Both the position numbers and the translations under genes were made by a program. DNA of 41,703 nt, taken from positions 1 through 41,703 of the IMG/VR virus record IMGVR_UViG_3300032053_000168, one strand, 5' to 3'. Positions 29,333 through 37,560 of this stretch are shown piece after piece. Numbering within the stretch: the stretch's first letter is position 1; each line of letters begins with the position of its first letter. The notes beneath the pieces were generated by a model. It made no database searches and was not told where the DNA came from. It saw nothing but the letters and a program-made list of their open reading frames with translations. This DNA is from a virus.

Positions 29333-31639
29333 ATGGTTAGTATTTTAATCCTTTGCTATGGACAAATCACCTATACCAAACAATGCCTAAAAAGCCTCTT
29401 TGAGTTCACTTCGCAAGTAAAGACGCCTTTTGAGGCAGTCGTAGTGGACAATGGGTCGGTTGATGGCACAAGAGAATATCTGCAAGGTCTTGAGAGTGCA
29501 GGTAAGATTAAGGCGATATATAATCAGGACAATAGGGGTTTCCCGGCAGCCAACAATCAAGCGGCCAAGGTTGCCACAGGTGAATACCTATGTTTGCTTA
29601 ATAACGACACAATCCTTACTGATGGTTGGCTAGAAAAACTTCTTCGTTGCATAAAATCAGATAGTCAACTTGCCGCAGTGGGCCCCTATACTTCGTTTTC
29701 TTCTGGTTATCAACAAGTGCATCCACAACCTAATTATCGGGGAGAAGAAGAATTAAAGAAATATGCGGAGAAATTTAATGGAGAAGAGAAGTATGTGGAT
29801 TTTCTGGTGTTCTTTTGCGTACTGATAAAGCGCAAGATATGGGATGAGATGGGTGGTCTGGATGAGGACTTTGGCCAGGGGTGCTTCGAGGACAATCTTT
29901 TTAATTATCGTTGTCTTGAGAAAGGTTACAAACTCAAAGTAGCCGGGGATTGTTTTATTCATCACTATGCTGGGATTACATTTAACACGAAAGACCCTAA
30001 GAAACTCAAAGAATATGCCTCGCTTATGGCACGCAACCAGAAGATATTCCTAAAGAAGATAGAGAGATATGAAACGGTATCTTTATGTATGATTGTAAGC
30101 GACCAAGAAAAACCGGAAACCCTAAAGAAATGCTTGGATAGTATCTATGAGTGGGTGGATGAGATTTGTATTGTATTTAATTATAAATGGTTTAAGAATA
30201 TATGGAAATTAAAGATGTTTAAACAACTTGTGGATAGTTATCGTAATATAATTATTATACCTACTAAAGACAAATTGCTATTGGAAAGTTCTAACATATC
30301 AGGTAACGATGTGTTGACAGGAAATGAAGAAGAGTTATTCTTTGGTTATAAATTTAGAACCCAAATCGAAACTCAATATTTTAAATTCACTAACTTCTCC
30401 GATATGCGCAACAAATCCCTTGCTATGGCTACAAGTCGGTATGTTCTTTGGCTTGACTGTGATGATAAAATGATATCTCCTGCTAGTATTCGAGACCTCA
30501 TACTCAAGAATCCACACATAGATGTGTTTAAGGTTAAGATATTGTCTTATACCGAAATCAAGACCATAGAAACTATCATCCACAACCGGCTATTCCGTAG
30601 GGTGAAAGACGGCAAAACCCCCTATTGGGTTAATTCTTGTCACGAAGATATTTCCTACTCGATGAATGAATTAAAATATACCTACGCCATAACTGACCTG
30701 ACTATAAAGCATTTCGGCTATCTAAACCCAAAGGCCTGGTTAGCCAAGAACAAGCGTAACCTGAAACTTATGCTTGAGGATATAGCCGAGATAAAAAATG
30801 AAATAGAAAAATTTCCTGTAGTAATTGAAGAGATTAAAGAAAAACGAGAAGGCCGCCTAAGTATGATTTACTATGGCTTAGTGAATGCCTATATCATACT
30901 AGCAAGTGTGATGAAGCCTAAGCAGAAACACGATACTCTTGTTCAAGCATTGAATACAACCGATGAATGTATTAAATTACTCAAGAACGAAGATCCGCTT
31001 ATGGCAAAGATGTGGATGCTACGCGGAACGGTCTGTATGGATGCTGGGCAGGAACTAGCGGCCAAGCAGTCATATCACAAGGCTTATGACGAATTCAAGC
31101 AGCCAGAAGCAGGAATAAATTTATCTCACATATACCTTGGTGAAAAGAAGTGGAATAAGGTGATAGAGATACTTGATGAGATAAACGCCAAATACAAGGG
31201 GGCATACCCTTTTGGTAGCCTTTCGCATGACCCTGTTCAGATGCATACCTTGCTTTTAGAGAAACTCGGTCATGCCTGGGCGAATAAGGGGCAGGAGTGC
31301 AAAAACAACCCAGAGGCCTTTGATGAGTATATGAAGAAAGCCGAGGGTTACTACCGTGAGTGCCTGAACATCCGGCCGAAGTTGGAGATAGCGAATATTC
31401 TTATCCAGATGTTACGCAATTCTAATCGTCTTGACGAGGCGACCTTTCTGGCTATCAAGACGATAAATAAATGGCGAGGCTATTTTATGGGTTGGTATTA
31501 TGTTGGGGAATACGAGCAAATGAATAACAGGCCGGTTACCGCAAAGTTGTATTACAGAGAATGTTTGAAATTAAAGCCAGGGCACAAAGAGACGTTGCAT
31601 AATTTAGGGATGATAGAAATGAGGGGAAAGAGAAGATAA
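29333..31639 (+). CDS. Large GT2 glycosyltransferase with second GT domain and TPR tail
   Basis: A 768-residue protein with GAAAGGAG. Residues 1-220 are a GT2 family domain: VSILILCYGQ, VVVDNGSVDGT, NRGFPAANN, YLCLLNNDT (metal-binding site) and a GCFEDNLFNYRC block. Residues 240-470 hold a second, more diverged GT2-like domain (SLCMIVSDQEKPETLKKCLD, YVLWLDCDDK). The C-terminal 250 residues are TPR-like helical repeats (AKMWMLRGTVCMDAGQELAA, ATFLAIKTINKWRGYFMGWY). Such enzymes transfer sugars to surface glycans or to proteins. In a phage it may decorate the host surface or virion proteins. Confidence 0.88.
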   Translation: MVSILILCYGQITYTKQCLKSLFEFTSQVKTPFEAVVVDNGSVDGTREYLQGLESAGKIKAIYNQDNRGFPAANNQAAKVATGEYLCLLNNDTILTDGWLEKLLRCIKSDSQLAAVGPYTSFSSGYQQVHPQPNYRGEEELKKYAEKFNGEEKYVDFLVFFCVLIKRKIWDEMGGLDEDFGQGCFEDNLFNYRCLEKGYKLKVAGDCFIHHYAGITFNTKDPKKLKEYASLMARNQKIFLKKIERYETVSLCMIVSDQEKPETLKKCLDSIYEWVDEICIVFNYKWFKNIWKLKMFKQLVDSYRNIIIIPTKDKLLLESSNISGNDVLTGNEEELFFGYKFRTQIETQYFKFTNFSDMRNKSLAMATSRYVLWLDCDDKMISPASIRDLILKNPHIDVFKVKILSYTEIKTIETIIHNRLFRRVKDGKTPYWVNSCHEDISYSMNELKYTYAITDLTIKHFGYLNPKAWLAKNKRNLKLMLEDIAEIKNEIEKFPVVIEEIKEKREGRLSMIYYGLVNAYIILASVMKPKQKHDTLVQALNTTDECIKLLKNEDPLMAKMWMLRGTVCMDAGQELAAKQSYHKAYDEFKQPEAGINLSHIYLGEKKWNKVIEILDEINAKYKGAYPFGSLSHDPVQMHTLLLEKLGHAWANKGQECKNNPEAFDEYMKKAEGYYRECLNIRPKLEIANILIQMLRNSNRLDEATFLAIKTINKWRGYFMGWYYVGEYEQMNNRPVTAKLYYRECLKLKPGHKETLHNLGMIEMRGKRR

Positions 31640-31812
31640 TGCTGGAAGATAAGCAAGAAACCATAAAGGATTTAGCCCTTAAATTCGCCGAGAAGAACCC
31701 TTCGCTCTTAAGGGATATAATGGAGAGTCATTTCATCAGGTTTGAGGAGTTAGAGTTTAGTCAAGGTAAACAGGTAAAGGGTAAGGCAATAAAGAACTAT
31801 AAGGGGAGTTGA
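31639..31812 (+). CDS. Small helical protein
   Basis: A 57-residue charged protein overlapping the glycosyltransferase stop by 1 base. It begins MLEDK, as does the small gene at 32124; the two may be related in their first residues. Function unknown. Confidence 0.6.
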   Translation: MLEDKQETIKDLALKFAEKNPSLLRDIMESHFIRFEELEFSQGKQVKGKAIKNYKGS

Positions 31813-31814
31813 AC

Positions 31815-32123
31815 ATGGCTAAACTAAACGAGGCTTACAGAGAGCAAATCCGCAATATGCGCAAAGACGGCAAGAAATATCCCGAAATCAGGGATTTTTT
31901 CAAGGAGAATTATAAGCTTACTTTATATGATGCCCAGATTGCCGCAACGATGCGAGGGCCTAAAGCCTTTGGGATAAAGGCATCAAAACATAAAGAAAGG
32001 AAAGAAATATCGAAGGAGACAATCCGCGAGGCCCCCAAAGACGAGTTTACCCTGCACATAAGGACGGCTTTCGATATCTTTAAGAAAAGATTTCTCAGGG
32101 AAGTGGAGGAAGTAATTTCCTAA
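31815..32123 (+). CDS. Small basic protein, probable DNA-binding
   Basis: A 102-residue protein. The ATG at 31815 is preferred because GGGGAG lies 8 bases upstream; the TTG at 31809 would add two residues. Residues 3-45 (YREQIRNMRKDGKKYPEIRD) suggest a helix-turn-helix that reads DNA; the rest is basic, then helical. It overlaps nothing and is followed directly by a 50-residue gene. It stands just upstream of the packaging genes, so a terminase-related or regulatory role is possible. Confidence 0.65.
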   Translation: MAKLNEAYREQIRNMRKDGKKYPEIRDFFKENYKLTLYDAQIAATMRGPKAFGIKASKHKERKEISKETIREAPKDEFTLHIRTAFDIFKKRFLREVEEVIS

Positions 32124-32276
32124 ATGCTAGAAGATAAAGAAGGGCAGATTATAAAGGAACTCAAGCGCAGGGCCGAAACTGATATAAAATTTGGGAAAAT
32201 AGTGGTTGAGTTTATTATTCATCAAGGAAAAATCTCAAGTGCGGAAATATTAGAACAACGAGTAAAATTAGGATAG
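32124..32276 (+). CDS. Small helical protein, similar start to the gene at 31639
   Basis: A 50-residue protein starting directly after the previous stop (MLEDKEGQIIKELKRRAETD). Mixed charge, helical. No motif is recognised. Confidence 0.55.
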   Translation: MLEDKEGQIIKELKRRAETDIKFGKIVVEFIIHQGKISSAEILEQRVKLG

Positions 32277-32341
32277 AGAGAAAAATGATTGGAAGAGATG
32301 AAAATGGAAGAAACTAAATAGCGCTGACTTGTCAGTCAAGA

Positions 32342-32397
32342 GGCCGAAGGTATTAAGATGCGTTTCTTAGTAAGAGCGCACGCCTTCGGTTTTTTAT
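32342..32397 (+). terminator. Terminator before the packaging genes, with upstream TAGCGC motif
   Basis: CCGAAGG (32344-32350) pairs with CCTTCGG (32383-32389), followed by a run of T. A TAGCGC at 32319-32324 and a CTGAC-TT-GTCAG inverted repeat (32324-32335) precede it. The inner part can pair differently (AGCGC 32319-32325 with GCGC near 32377), again giving an alternative fold. Confidence 0.75.
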
Positions 32398-32401
32398 TTA
32401 T

Positions 32402-32623
32402 ATGGTAAAAGAAAAGATATGCCAGTTTAAAATGATAAAAGTAAATGTGCCGCAGAAATTCCTTATCAAATGCTTTCACCATAAAGGATACCTTTCTCAA
32501 GAAAAAAGTCATAAAATTGGCCAGAAATTGAAGGAAATCGAACAAGCCCTTTTAAGGTTGAACCACCTACGTTCTATCGTCGATATAATATGGCTAAAGT
32601 GTCAGGGAAAAAAGGGTGATTAG
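32402..32623 (+). CDS. Small basic protein before the terminase genes
   Basis: A 73-residue basic protein directly after the terminator, with no ribosome binding site. It is Lys-rich with a helical middle (KSHKIGQKLKEIEQALLRLN). Function unknown. Confidence 0.45.
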   Translation: MVKEKICQFKMIKVNVPQKFLIKCFHHKGYLSQEKSHKIGQKLKEIEQALLRLNHLRSIVDIIWLKCQGKKGD

Positions 32624-32670
32624 TTGATTTAATTTATTGGTAATATAGACTTTATATTAGAGATATAAAA

Positions 32671-32736
32671 ATGCTTAAAAAGAAAGAAACTAAGGTTTGT
32701 GCAGAGTGTGGTGAAAAAACCTTTGTGCCTCTATAA
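32671..32736 (+). CDS. Possible 21-residue zinc-knuckle peptide
   Basis: A tiny frame with two cysteines (CAECGEKTF). Upstream TATTAGAGATATAAAA gives no good ribosome binding site. Weakly supported. Confidence 0.25.
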   Translation: MLKKKETKVCAECGEKTFVPL

Positions 32737-32753
32737 ATTTAAAAGAATTTTTA

Positions 32754-33134
32754 ATGATAAACCCAATATCTTTAAAGAATCTTAGACCTCTCAAGAAAGG
32801 TTATGCTTCTGGTAATCATACTCAGAAAGGCCCATACCTAACTTGTCTTCTTAAAAGACTAATCGAAAAGAAAATCCGCTACGAAGACCCTGAAACCCAA
32901 AAGAAAATTAAAGGCACAGTTAAAGACGCAATCATCTGGCGTTATATTCTTAATGCAACACAGGGAGAAACACAGGCTATAGAGGGTATATTCGATAGGA
33001 TAGATGGTAAACTCGGAACAAATGGTAATGGAAAAGGAGGGATATCTGCAGTCATCATCAACATTAGAAATCAATCTGGACTACTTAGCCCAGCCGAAGC
33101 AAGCACTATTCCATCAGAACGAAGCCAAATATAG
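32754..33134 (+). CDS. Terminase small subunit, probable
   Basis: A 126-residue basic protein directly before, and overlapping by 131 bases, the large terminase. The N-terminal 20 residues (LRPLKKGYASGNHTQKGPY) are disordered and basic as in phage packaging proteins; the middle is helical and ends in a low-complexity linker (GKLGTNGNGKGGISA). The position upstream of terL and the packing strongly suggest the small terminase that recognises the packaging site. Sequence family recognition alone would not be enough. Confidence 0.7.
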   Translation: MINPISLKNLRPLKKGYASGNHTQKGPYLTCLLKRLIEKKIRYEDPETQKKIKGTVKDAIIWRYILNATQGETQAIEGIFDRIDGKLGTNGNGKGGISAVIINIRNQSGLLSPAEASTIPSERSQI

Positions 33135-34365
33135 GCTTTATATCGGGGCTTGGAGAGCAGGTAAGACTTACGCCGGTTGCCAAGAGGCCTTAAAGAAATC
33201 CATCCTCTTCCTTGGCAACTGCGGAGTGATAGGCCGCAAGGACTTCACTGACTTGCGCGATACTACTCTTAAAACTTTCCTTGAAATCTGCCCCGAAGAT
33301 TTTATCGCTAATTACAACAAGACAGAACACCATATCAAATTCGTCAATGGTTCAGAGTTATACTTCCGGGAATTAAAAGACCGCACAGGATTAGGTTCTC
33401 TTAATTTGGGATGGTTTTACATAGATGAAGCAGAAGAAGTAGAAGAGAATATTTTTACTATGCTACAAGGCCGCCTTTCTCTTAAGGGCGTAGGAAAAAC
33501 ATCCGGATGGCTTACCTCAAATCCCCCGAATGAAAACCATTGGATATATAATCAATTTGAATTATCTCACGACTTAGAGTTTTTTACTATCCACGCCTCA
33601 ACTTACGAGAACAAGGAACATCTGCCACTTGGTTATATTGAAGACCTAGAGAAACTTCCACCTTCTTGGCGCAAAAAATATCTTGAAGGCCAGTATGGTT
33701 TTACTCCTGATGGAATACCTTACTATCAGGGTTATCTAGAACATCTGCACAAGAAACCCTTAACTTGGAGCAATCAACTGCCTCTGCATTGCGGATGGGA
33801 TTCAGGCCGCAGGCATCCGGCTTTTGTAGTAACGCAATGGGATGGCAAATACTGGAAGATATTAGCCGAGATACTTGGGAGCAATATCGGGATAGAGAGA
33901 TTTGTAGATACGCAGGTTGTTCCTCTTATCAACACTAAATTCATTGGCGCAAATTGTATTCATTGTGCTGGACCTGAATTTATGCAAGTCAACGACAAAT
34001 CAGATTTTACTTCCTACCAAATCTTGCAATCAAAAAATATACAACTTCATATTAAGCACTCCGAATACTCCTTACGTAAGCAGATAATTGAAAAGAAGAT
34101 TAACTCAATCATAGATGGTGAACCTTGCCTACAAGTAAATAATTCCTGCCGGATAATCAACGATGGCTTCTTAGGTGGTTATAGATATCCCACAGTAAAA
34201 GAAGGTCAGGAGTTCGGAGCAAGAAAAGAACTACCCTGGAAAGATGGTTTCTATGAACATCCGATGAACGCAATGGAATATATTGCTATACAGATATTCT
34301 CGCCCATAGAAACAAAACATAAACCAACACAACCCCAAAACTTTAAATCCATAAGTAGTCTGTAA
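33004..34365 (+). CDS. terL: Terminase large subunit
   Basis: A 453-residue packaging motor. Walker A is GAWRAGKT (residues 48-55), Walker B FYIDEAEE (about 139-145), with LTSNPPNENHW as the coupling motif. The C-terminal RNase-H-like nuclease domain has LHCGWDSGRRHPAFVV with its metal-binding Asp. The frame could start at ATG 33004 (AGGATAG just upstream) or slightly later; the first 20 residues are not conserved-looking. The protein binds the portal and fills the capsid with DNA, cutting it at both ends. Confidence 0.92.
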   Translation: MVNSEQMVMEKEGYLQSSSTLEINLDYLAQPKQALFHQNEAKYRLYIGAWRAGKTYAGCQEALKKSILFLGNCGVIGRKDFTDLRDTTLKTFLEICPEDFIANYNKTEHHIKFVNGSELYFRELKDRTGLGSLNLGWFYIDEAEEVEENIFTMLQGRLSLKGVGKTSGWLTSNPPNENHWIYNQFELSHDLEFFTIHASTYENKEHLPLGYIEDLEKLPPSWRKKYLEGQYGFTPDGIPYYQGYLEHLHKKPLTWSNQLPLHCGWDSGRRHPAFVVTQWDGKYWKILAEILGSNIGIERFVDTQVVPLINTKFIGANCIHCAGPEFMQVNDKSDFTSYQILQSKNIQLHIKHSEYSLRKQIIEKKINSIIDGEPCLQVNNSCRIINDGFLGGYRYPTVKEGQEFGARKELPWKDGFYEHPMNAMEYIAIQIFSPIETKHKPTQPQNFKSISSL

Positions 34366-34374
34366 GGAGAAGAT

Positions 34375-36387
34375 ATGCCACAACCCCTAACTGACCCAAA
34401 GATAAATGTAGAGAGTTCTGTTGCCAAAAATATCGCCCAAATCATCTGTAAGGAAATTAAGAATTCCCTCTCTGAGAACAAGAAACGCTATGACCTTGCC
34501 GAACGCTGTGAACACCAATACCAACAGATGACAAAATGGGATGTGGCGGGCAAAGAATGTGATGTGCCCTGGAAGGGTGCAAGCAACTACTTCGTAGCTC
34601 TCACAGAATGGATAGTTGATGCTATCTGGGCTCGGCTTATGAATATACTGTTTTCACAACAGCCATATATGAAAGCAAAAGGCGTAGAGGCTTCTGATGT
34701 AGGCAAGCAGGACGCAGTAACTGACTTTACTGATATGACTTTGCGCGAGAAAGTGAAGTTATACGAGAACTCAAACTTCTTCTTCAAACAACTGATTAAA
34801 CTCCCTTTTGCTGTGCTTAAATTCTGTTGGGTTCAGGAATACGACAGGATGATTACAAAAGAAAGCGCGATTGTGTTTGTAAATCAAGCAACCGGTGATC
34901 AGCAAATGGTGCTTCCCGATGACCCGGAAATACAGATTAAACAAGCAGAGTTTATGATGAACGGCTACCAACAAGCAGGCAATCAGGATGTCTGGGTAGT
35001 GCAAGATGAAGAATTGATAAACGCTCCGCAATTAAAATATATCCGCTTTAAGGATTATGTCTACTCACAACATGCCAAAAGAAATCAACGCCTATTCTGG
35101 GAAGGTGATAGGTTTTGGTTAACCATAAATGAGATGATGCTTAAAGCTCAGCAAGAGAAGTTTATCCAGGATAGTGTGGATAAGGTGAGGACACAACGCA
35201 AAGACTCAACTAAATCAGGCGTAGATGCGGTGGTGGCAGACAGAGAAAGTCTTTTAGAATGCTTCCATTGGTATGGCCGTTTGCCTTTCAATAAGAATAA
35301 CGAGATAGACTTCCAAGACCAAGAGGCTATTGAGCAAGAAGTTTATTGTGTGGTTTCTTTCAAGGAAGAGGAACTTTTAGAGATAGATCATTGGTATTAT
35401 CGCAGGAAACCCTGGCCGGATAGGGTATATATCCGAGGCGAGTTTGAGGAAACAGAAGAATTTGAAGGCCGCTCAATGTGCCAGAAGTTATTCAAGACAC
35501 AGACTGAGCTGAACGACTTCCATAAGACCCTGATGGATAACGCCTGGCTTGCGATGCAAAAGATATTCGTCAAGAAGAGGACTCTTACAGGCGAGGATTG
35601 GGAGAAGCCGACCGTGTATCCCGGCGCTATGTGGGAAGAAGATATGGCAGGGGATGTCCGGGTGCTTGAAGTGGGTGATATAAAGGCAATAGGCATAGAA
35701 CTAGAACAGATGCTCTTAAACTTCGCAGAACGCATAAGCAACATAACCAGCTGGAATGTAGGCACAAAGCCACAACAAGAAGGCGGCAAGACCACTGCAA
35801 CGCAATTCTCTGGCATAATCCAGGAAGGCAACATAGGCAGGGAGCCGTTATTGCAACGCTGTTATCTAATCCTAAAGAAAATCTGCCAATGGAATTATGA
35901 CTACTACTATGAACGCATGCCGGAAGGCCTTGAACGCAGGATATTAGGTGATACAGGGGAACCGATATTTCCTACACAAGAGAATATGCCTGTCTATGCA
36001 GAGAAAGGGATAAACCCGACTTGGCGACAGGATGATATCGCCGGGCAATTTGATTTTAACTGGTCAGGCACATCACAGAACTCAGACCAGCAATGGAATA
36101 TCCTTGTGGCGAATGACTTGATGGATAGGTATTTACCGCATCCAATGATACAAGGCAATATGCTTGCGACCTGGGAGATACTTAAAGAAGGGCTTATCGC
36201 AAGAGGCAAGAAAGATTGGCAAACGATACTACCGCCTAAACAGGCGATTATTGCGGAGATGAAAAAAATGGCTCAAGAGGCGTCTGCGCAAAGAGGAATG
36301 CCGCCAAATAAACTCGGACAACCAAGTGCGCAACCAAATCCGCAGGTTATAGAGACAATTAGGCAGAGGGCAATGCAAGGTGCTTAA
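34375..36387 (+). CDS. Portal protein
   Basis: A 670-residue protein starting 9 bases after terL, with AAGGAGAAG. Features expected of a portal: a helical, acidic start, a WKGASNYFVALTEWIVDAIW region near residue 63, the long stem/wing (FKTQTELNDFHKTLMDNAWL) and a C-terminal helical crown with Gln-rich end (GMPPNKLGQPSAQPNPQVIE). It forms the dodecameric ring through which DNA enters and leaves. Size, position after terL and fold style all agree, although no single motif is diagnostic. Confidence 0.85.
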   Translation: MPQPLTDPKINVESSVAKNIAQIICKEIKNSLSENKKRYDLAERCEHQYQQMTKWDVAGKECDVPWKGASNYFVALTEWIVDAIWARLMNILFSQQPYMKAKGVEASDVGKQDAVTDFTDMTLREKVKLYENSNFFFKQLIKLPFAVLKFCWVQEYDRMITKESAIVFVNQATGDQQMVLPDDPEIQIKQAEFMMNGYQQAGNQDVWVVQDEELINAPQLKYIRFKDYVYSQHAKRNQRLFWEGDRFWLTINEMMLKAQQEKFIQDSVDKVRTQRKDSTKSGVDAVVADRESLLECFHWYGRLPFNKNNEIDFQDQEAIEQEVYCVVSFKEEELLEIDHWYYRRKPWPDRVYIRGEFEETEEFEGRSMCQKLFKTQTELNDFHKTLMDNAWLAMQKIFVKKRTLTGEDWEKPTVYPGAMWEEDMAGDVRVLEVGDIKAIGIELEQMLLNFAERISNITSWNVGTKPQQEGGKTTATQFSGIIQEGNIGREPLLQRCYLILKKICQWNYDYYYERMPEGLERRILGDTGEPIFPTQENMPVYAEKGINPTWRQDDIAGQFDFNWSGTSQNSDQQWNILVANDLMDRYLPHPMIQGNMLATWEILKEGLIARGKKDWQTILPPKQAIIAEMKKMAQEASAQRGMPPNKLGQPSAQPNPQVIETIRQRAMQGA

Positions 36388-36559
36388 CATAGACGAAGAA
36401 TTAAAGCAGAACGATGTAATGTGGAATTCGACAATGGATTCTATTTTAAGAATTCCTGAAATTGAAATATGGAAATATGTAAATGTCTGCCGGACTCTAA
36501 CAGAAGAAAGGAATAGGTTGATTAACTTAAGGGAGAAAGATGCTGGGACAATGGTTTAA
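36380..36559 (+). CDS. Small protein after the portal
   Basis: A 59-residue protein starting at GTG within the end of the portal gene. Helical and acidic (MLNIDEELKQNDVMWNSTMD). It overlaps the next gene by 20 bases. Function unknown. Confidence 0.6.
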   Translation: MLNIDEELKQNDVMWNSTMDSILRIPEIEIWKYVNVCRTLTEERNRLINLREKDAGTMV

Positions 36560-36887
36560 GCCAAAACCAAAGGCAACGGAAGAGCAGATAAAAGTTGACC
36601 GCGAAAAATGGCTTCAGGAAATGCTTGATAAATCAGGGGAACTTAACCGACTTATTAAGGCAAGCAATACTGGGTGGAAAGAATTCTGTGGACTGCTTAA
36701 TGACTACATAGCCAAAGCCAAGAAGCGCAAGGCCATAACTGCGCTTGACAGGGCAACAGACGCGGACATATTCCAATTAAAATTATTAGACCACGAGATA
36801 TATATTTTGTCTTGGGTATTAAAAATCCCAGAACAGTTTATTGGTCAAGTTGAGGCAGAGATAAAGAAAAATAACGAGGAGGAATAA
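36540..36887 (+). CDS. Small helical capsid-region protein
   Basis: A 115-residue helical protein with GGGAGAAAG (LGQWFKPKPKATEEQIKVDR ... KIPEQFIGQVEAEIKKN). It sits between the portal and the gene at 36887, where small head-completion or accessory proteins are usual. No motif is recognised. Confidence 0.7.
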   Translation: MLGQWFKPKPKATEEQIKVDREKWLQEMLDKSGELNRLIKASNTGWKEFCGLLNDYIAKAKKRKAITALDRATDADIFQLKLLDHEIYILSWVLKIPEQFIGQVEAEIKKNNEEE

Positions 36888-37261
36888 TGGAACTAAAGGA
36901 TATGGGTTTTAAGGATAATGTTTCAACAGCAGTACCTTCAGAGGCAAAGCAACCACAGATAAGGTTCCCTTCATTTAGTTTAGAAAGAAATATCCCCGAA
37001 GATTTAATAGGTAAAGATATTGGCGAGATATGCCGATTAGAATTAGTTGTCAAGGTAGTCGGTAAATCTATAAACCAATATTCAGAAAACAAGAATGAAA
37101 GGATTGAATTAGAAATCCACAAACTCGGCTACATCGGCAAAGCAGGAAAACTTTCCAAAGAAGAATATCTTGCTAAGTCAGAGGATGAAAGAACCAAGTA
37201 TGACGCAGAGCAGATGAAAGAAGAACCAAAAGAAGAAGAAAAAGGAGAAAGAGAGGAATAA
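36887..37261 (+). CDS. Capsid-associated protein sharing the scaffold C-terminal motif
   Basis: A 124-residue protein sharing its first base with the end of the previous stop. The beta-rich middle (GEICRLELVVKVVGKSINQY ... RIELEIHKLG) is followed by a helical tail beginning KLSKEEYLAKSEDE and ending in Lys/Glu. The same KLSKEEYLAKS motif stands at the end of the scaffold-like protein at 38441. Scaffold C-termini usually contact the capsid protein, so this protein may contact the same partner. It may be a capsid accessory protein. Confidence 0.75.
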   Translation: MELKDMGFKDNVSTAVPSEAKQPQIRFPSFSLERNIPEDLIGKDIGEICRLELVVKVVGKSINQYSENKNERIELEIHKLGYIGKAGKLSKEEYLAKSEDERTKYDAEQMKEEPKEEEKGEREE

Positions 37262-37420
37262 ATGCCACTAACTAAATCTGGTCAGTCGGTATTAGGTTCA
37301 ATGAGAAAGCAATATGGCGAAGAAAAAGGCGAAGATGTCTTTTATGCTTCAATAAATAAACATAAAGCAGGAAGTGAAAAGTGGCATGGTAAAACTAAAT
37401 TAGGACAGAAACACAAATGA
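37262..37420 (+). CDS. Small basic protein ending KTKLGQKHK, copy 1
   Basis: A 52-residue basic protein starting directly after the previous stop (MPLTKSGQSVLGSMRKQYGE). It ends KTKLGQKHK, identical to the end of the next protein. Function unknown; perhaps a small structural component. Confidence 0.65.
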   Translation: MPLTKSGQSVLGSMRKQYGEEKGEDVFYASINKHKAGSEKWHGKTKLGQKHK

Positions 37421-37560
37421 ACGGAATTACTGAAAAGAAAAAACCCATCATTCTTCCGGACGGCACCGAACTATCACAAGAGGAACTTGACAGAATGGAC
37501 GAGAGGCATTGGTGGGGTAGAGAGACCAAGAAAACAAAGCTAGGGCAAAAACATAAATGA
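37417..37560 (+). CDS. Small basic protein ending KTKLGQKHK, copy 2
   Basis: A 47-residue basic protein overlapping the preceding one by ATGA. Its last nine residues equal those of the previous protein, while the rest is unlike (KKPIILPDGTELSQEELDRM). The stop overlaps the prepilin peptidase start by ATGA. Confidence 0.65.
   Translation: MNGITEKKKPIILPDGTELSQEELDRMDERHWWGRETKKTKLGQKHK

Noticed and set aside
32281-32317. Ten-codon frame before the terminator at 32342
   Set aside because: Too short and without conserved features; likely chance.
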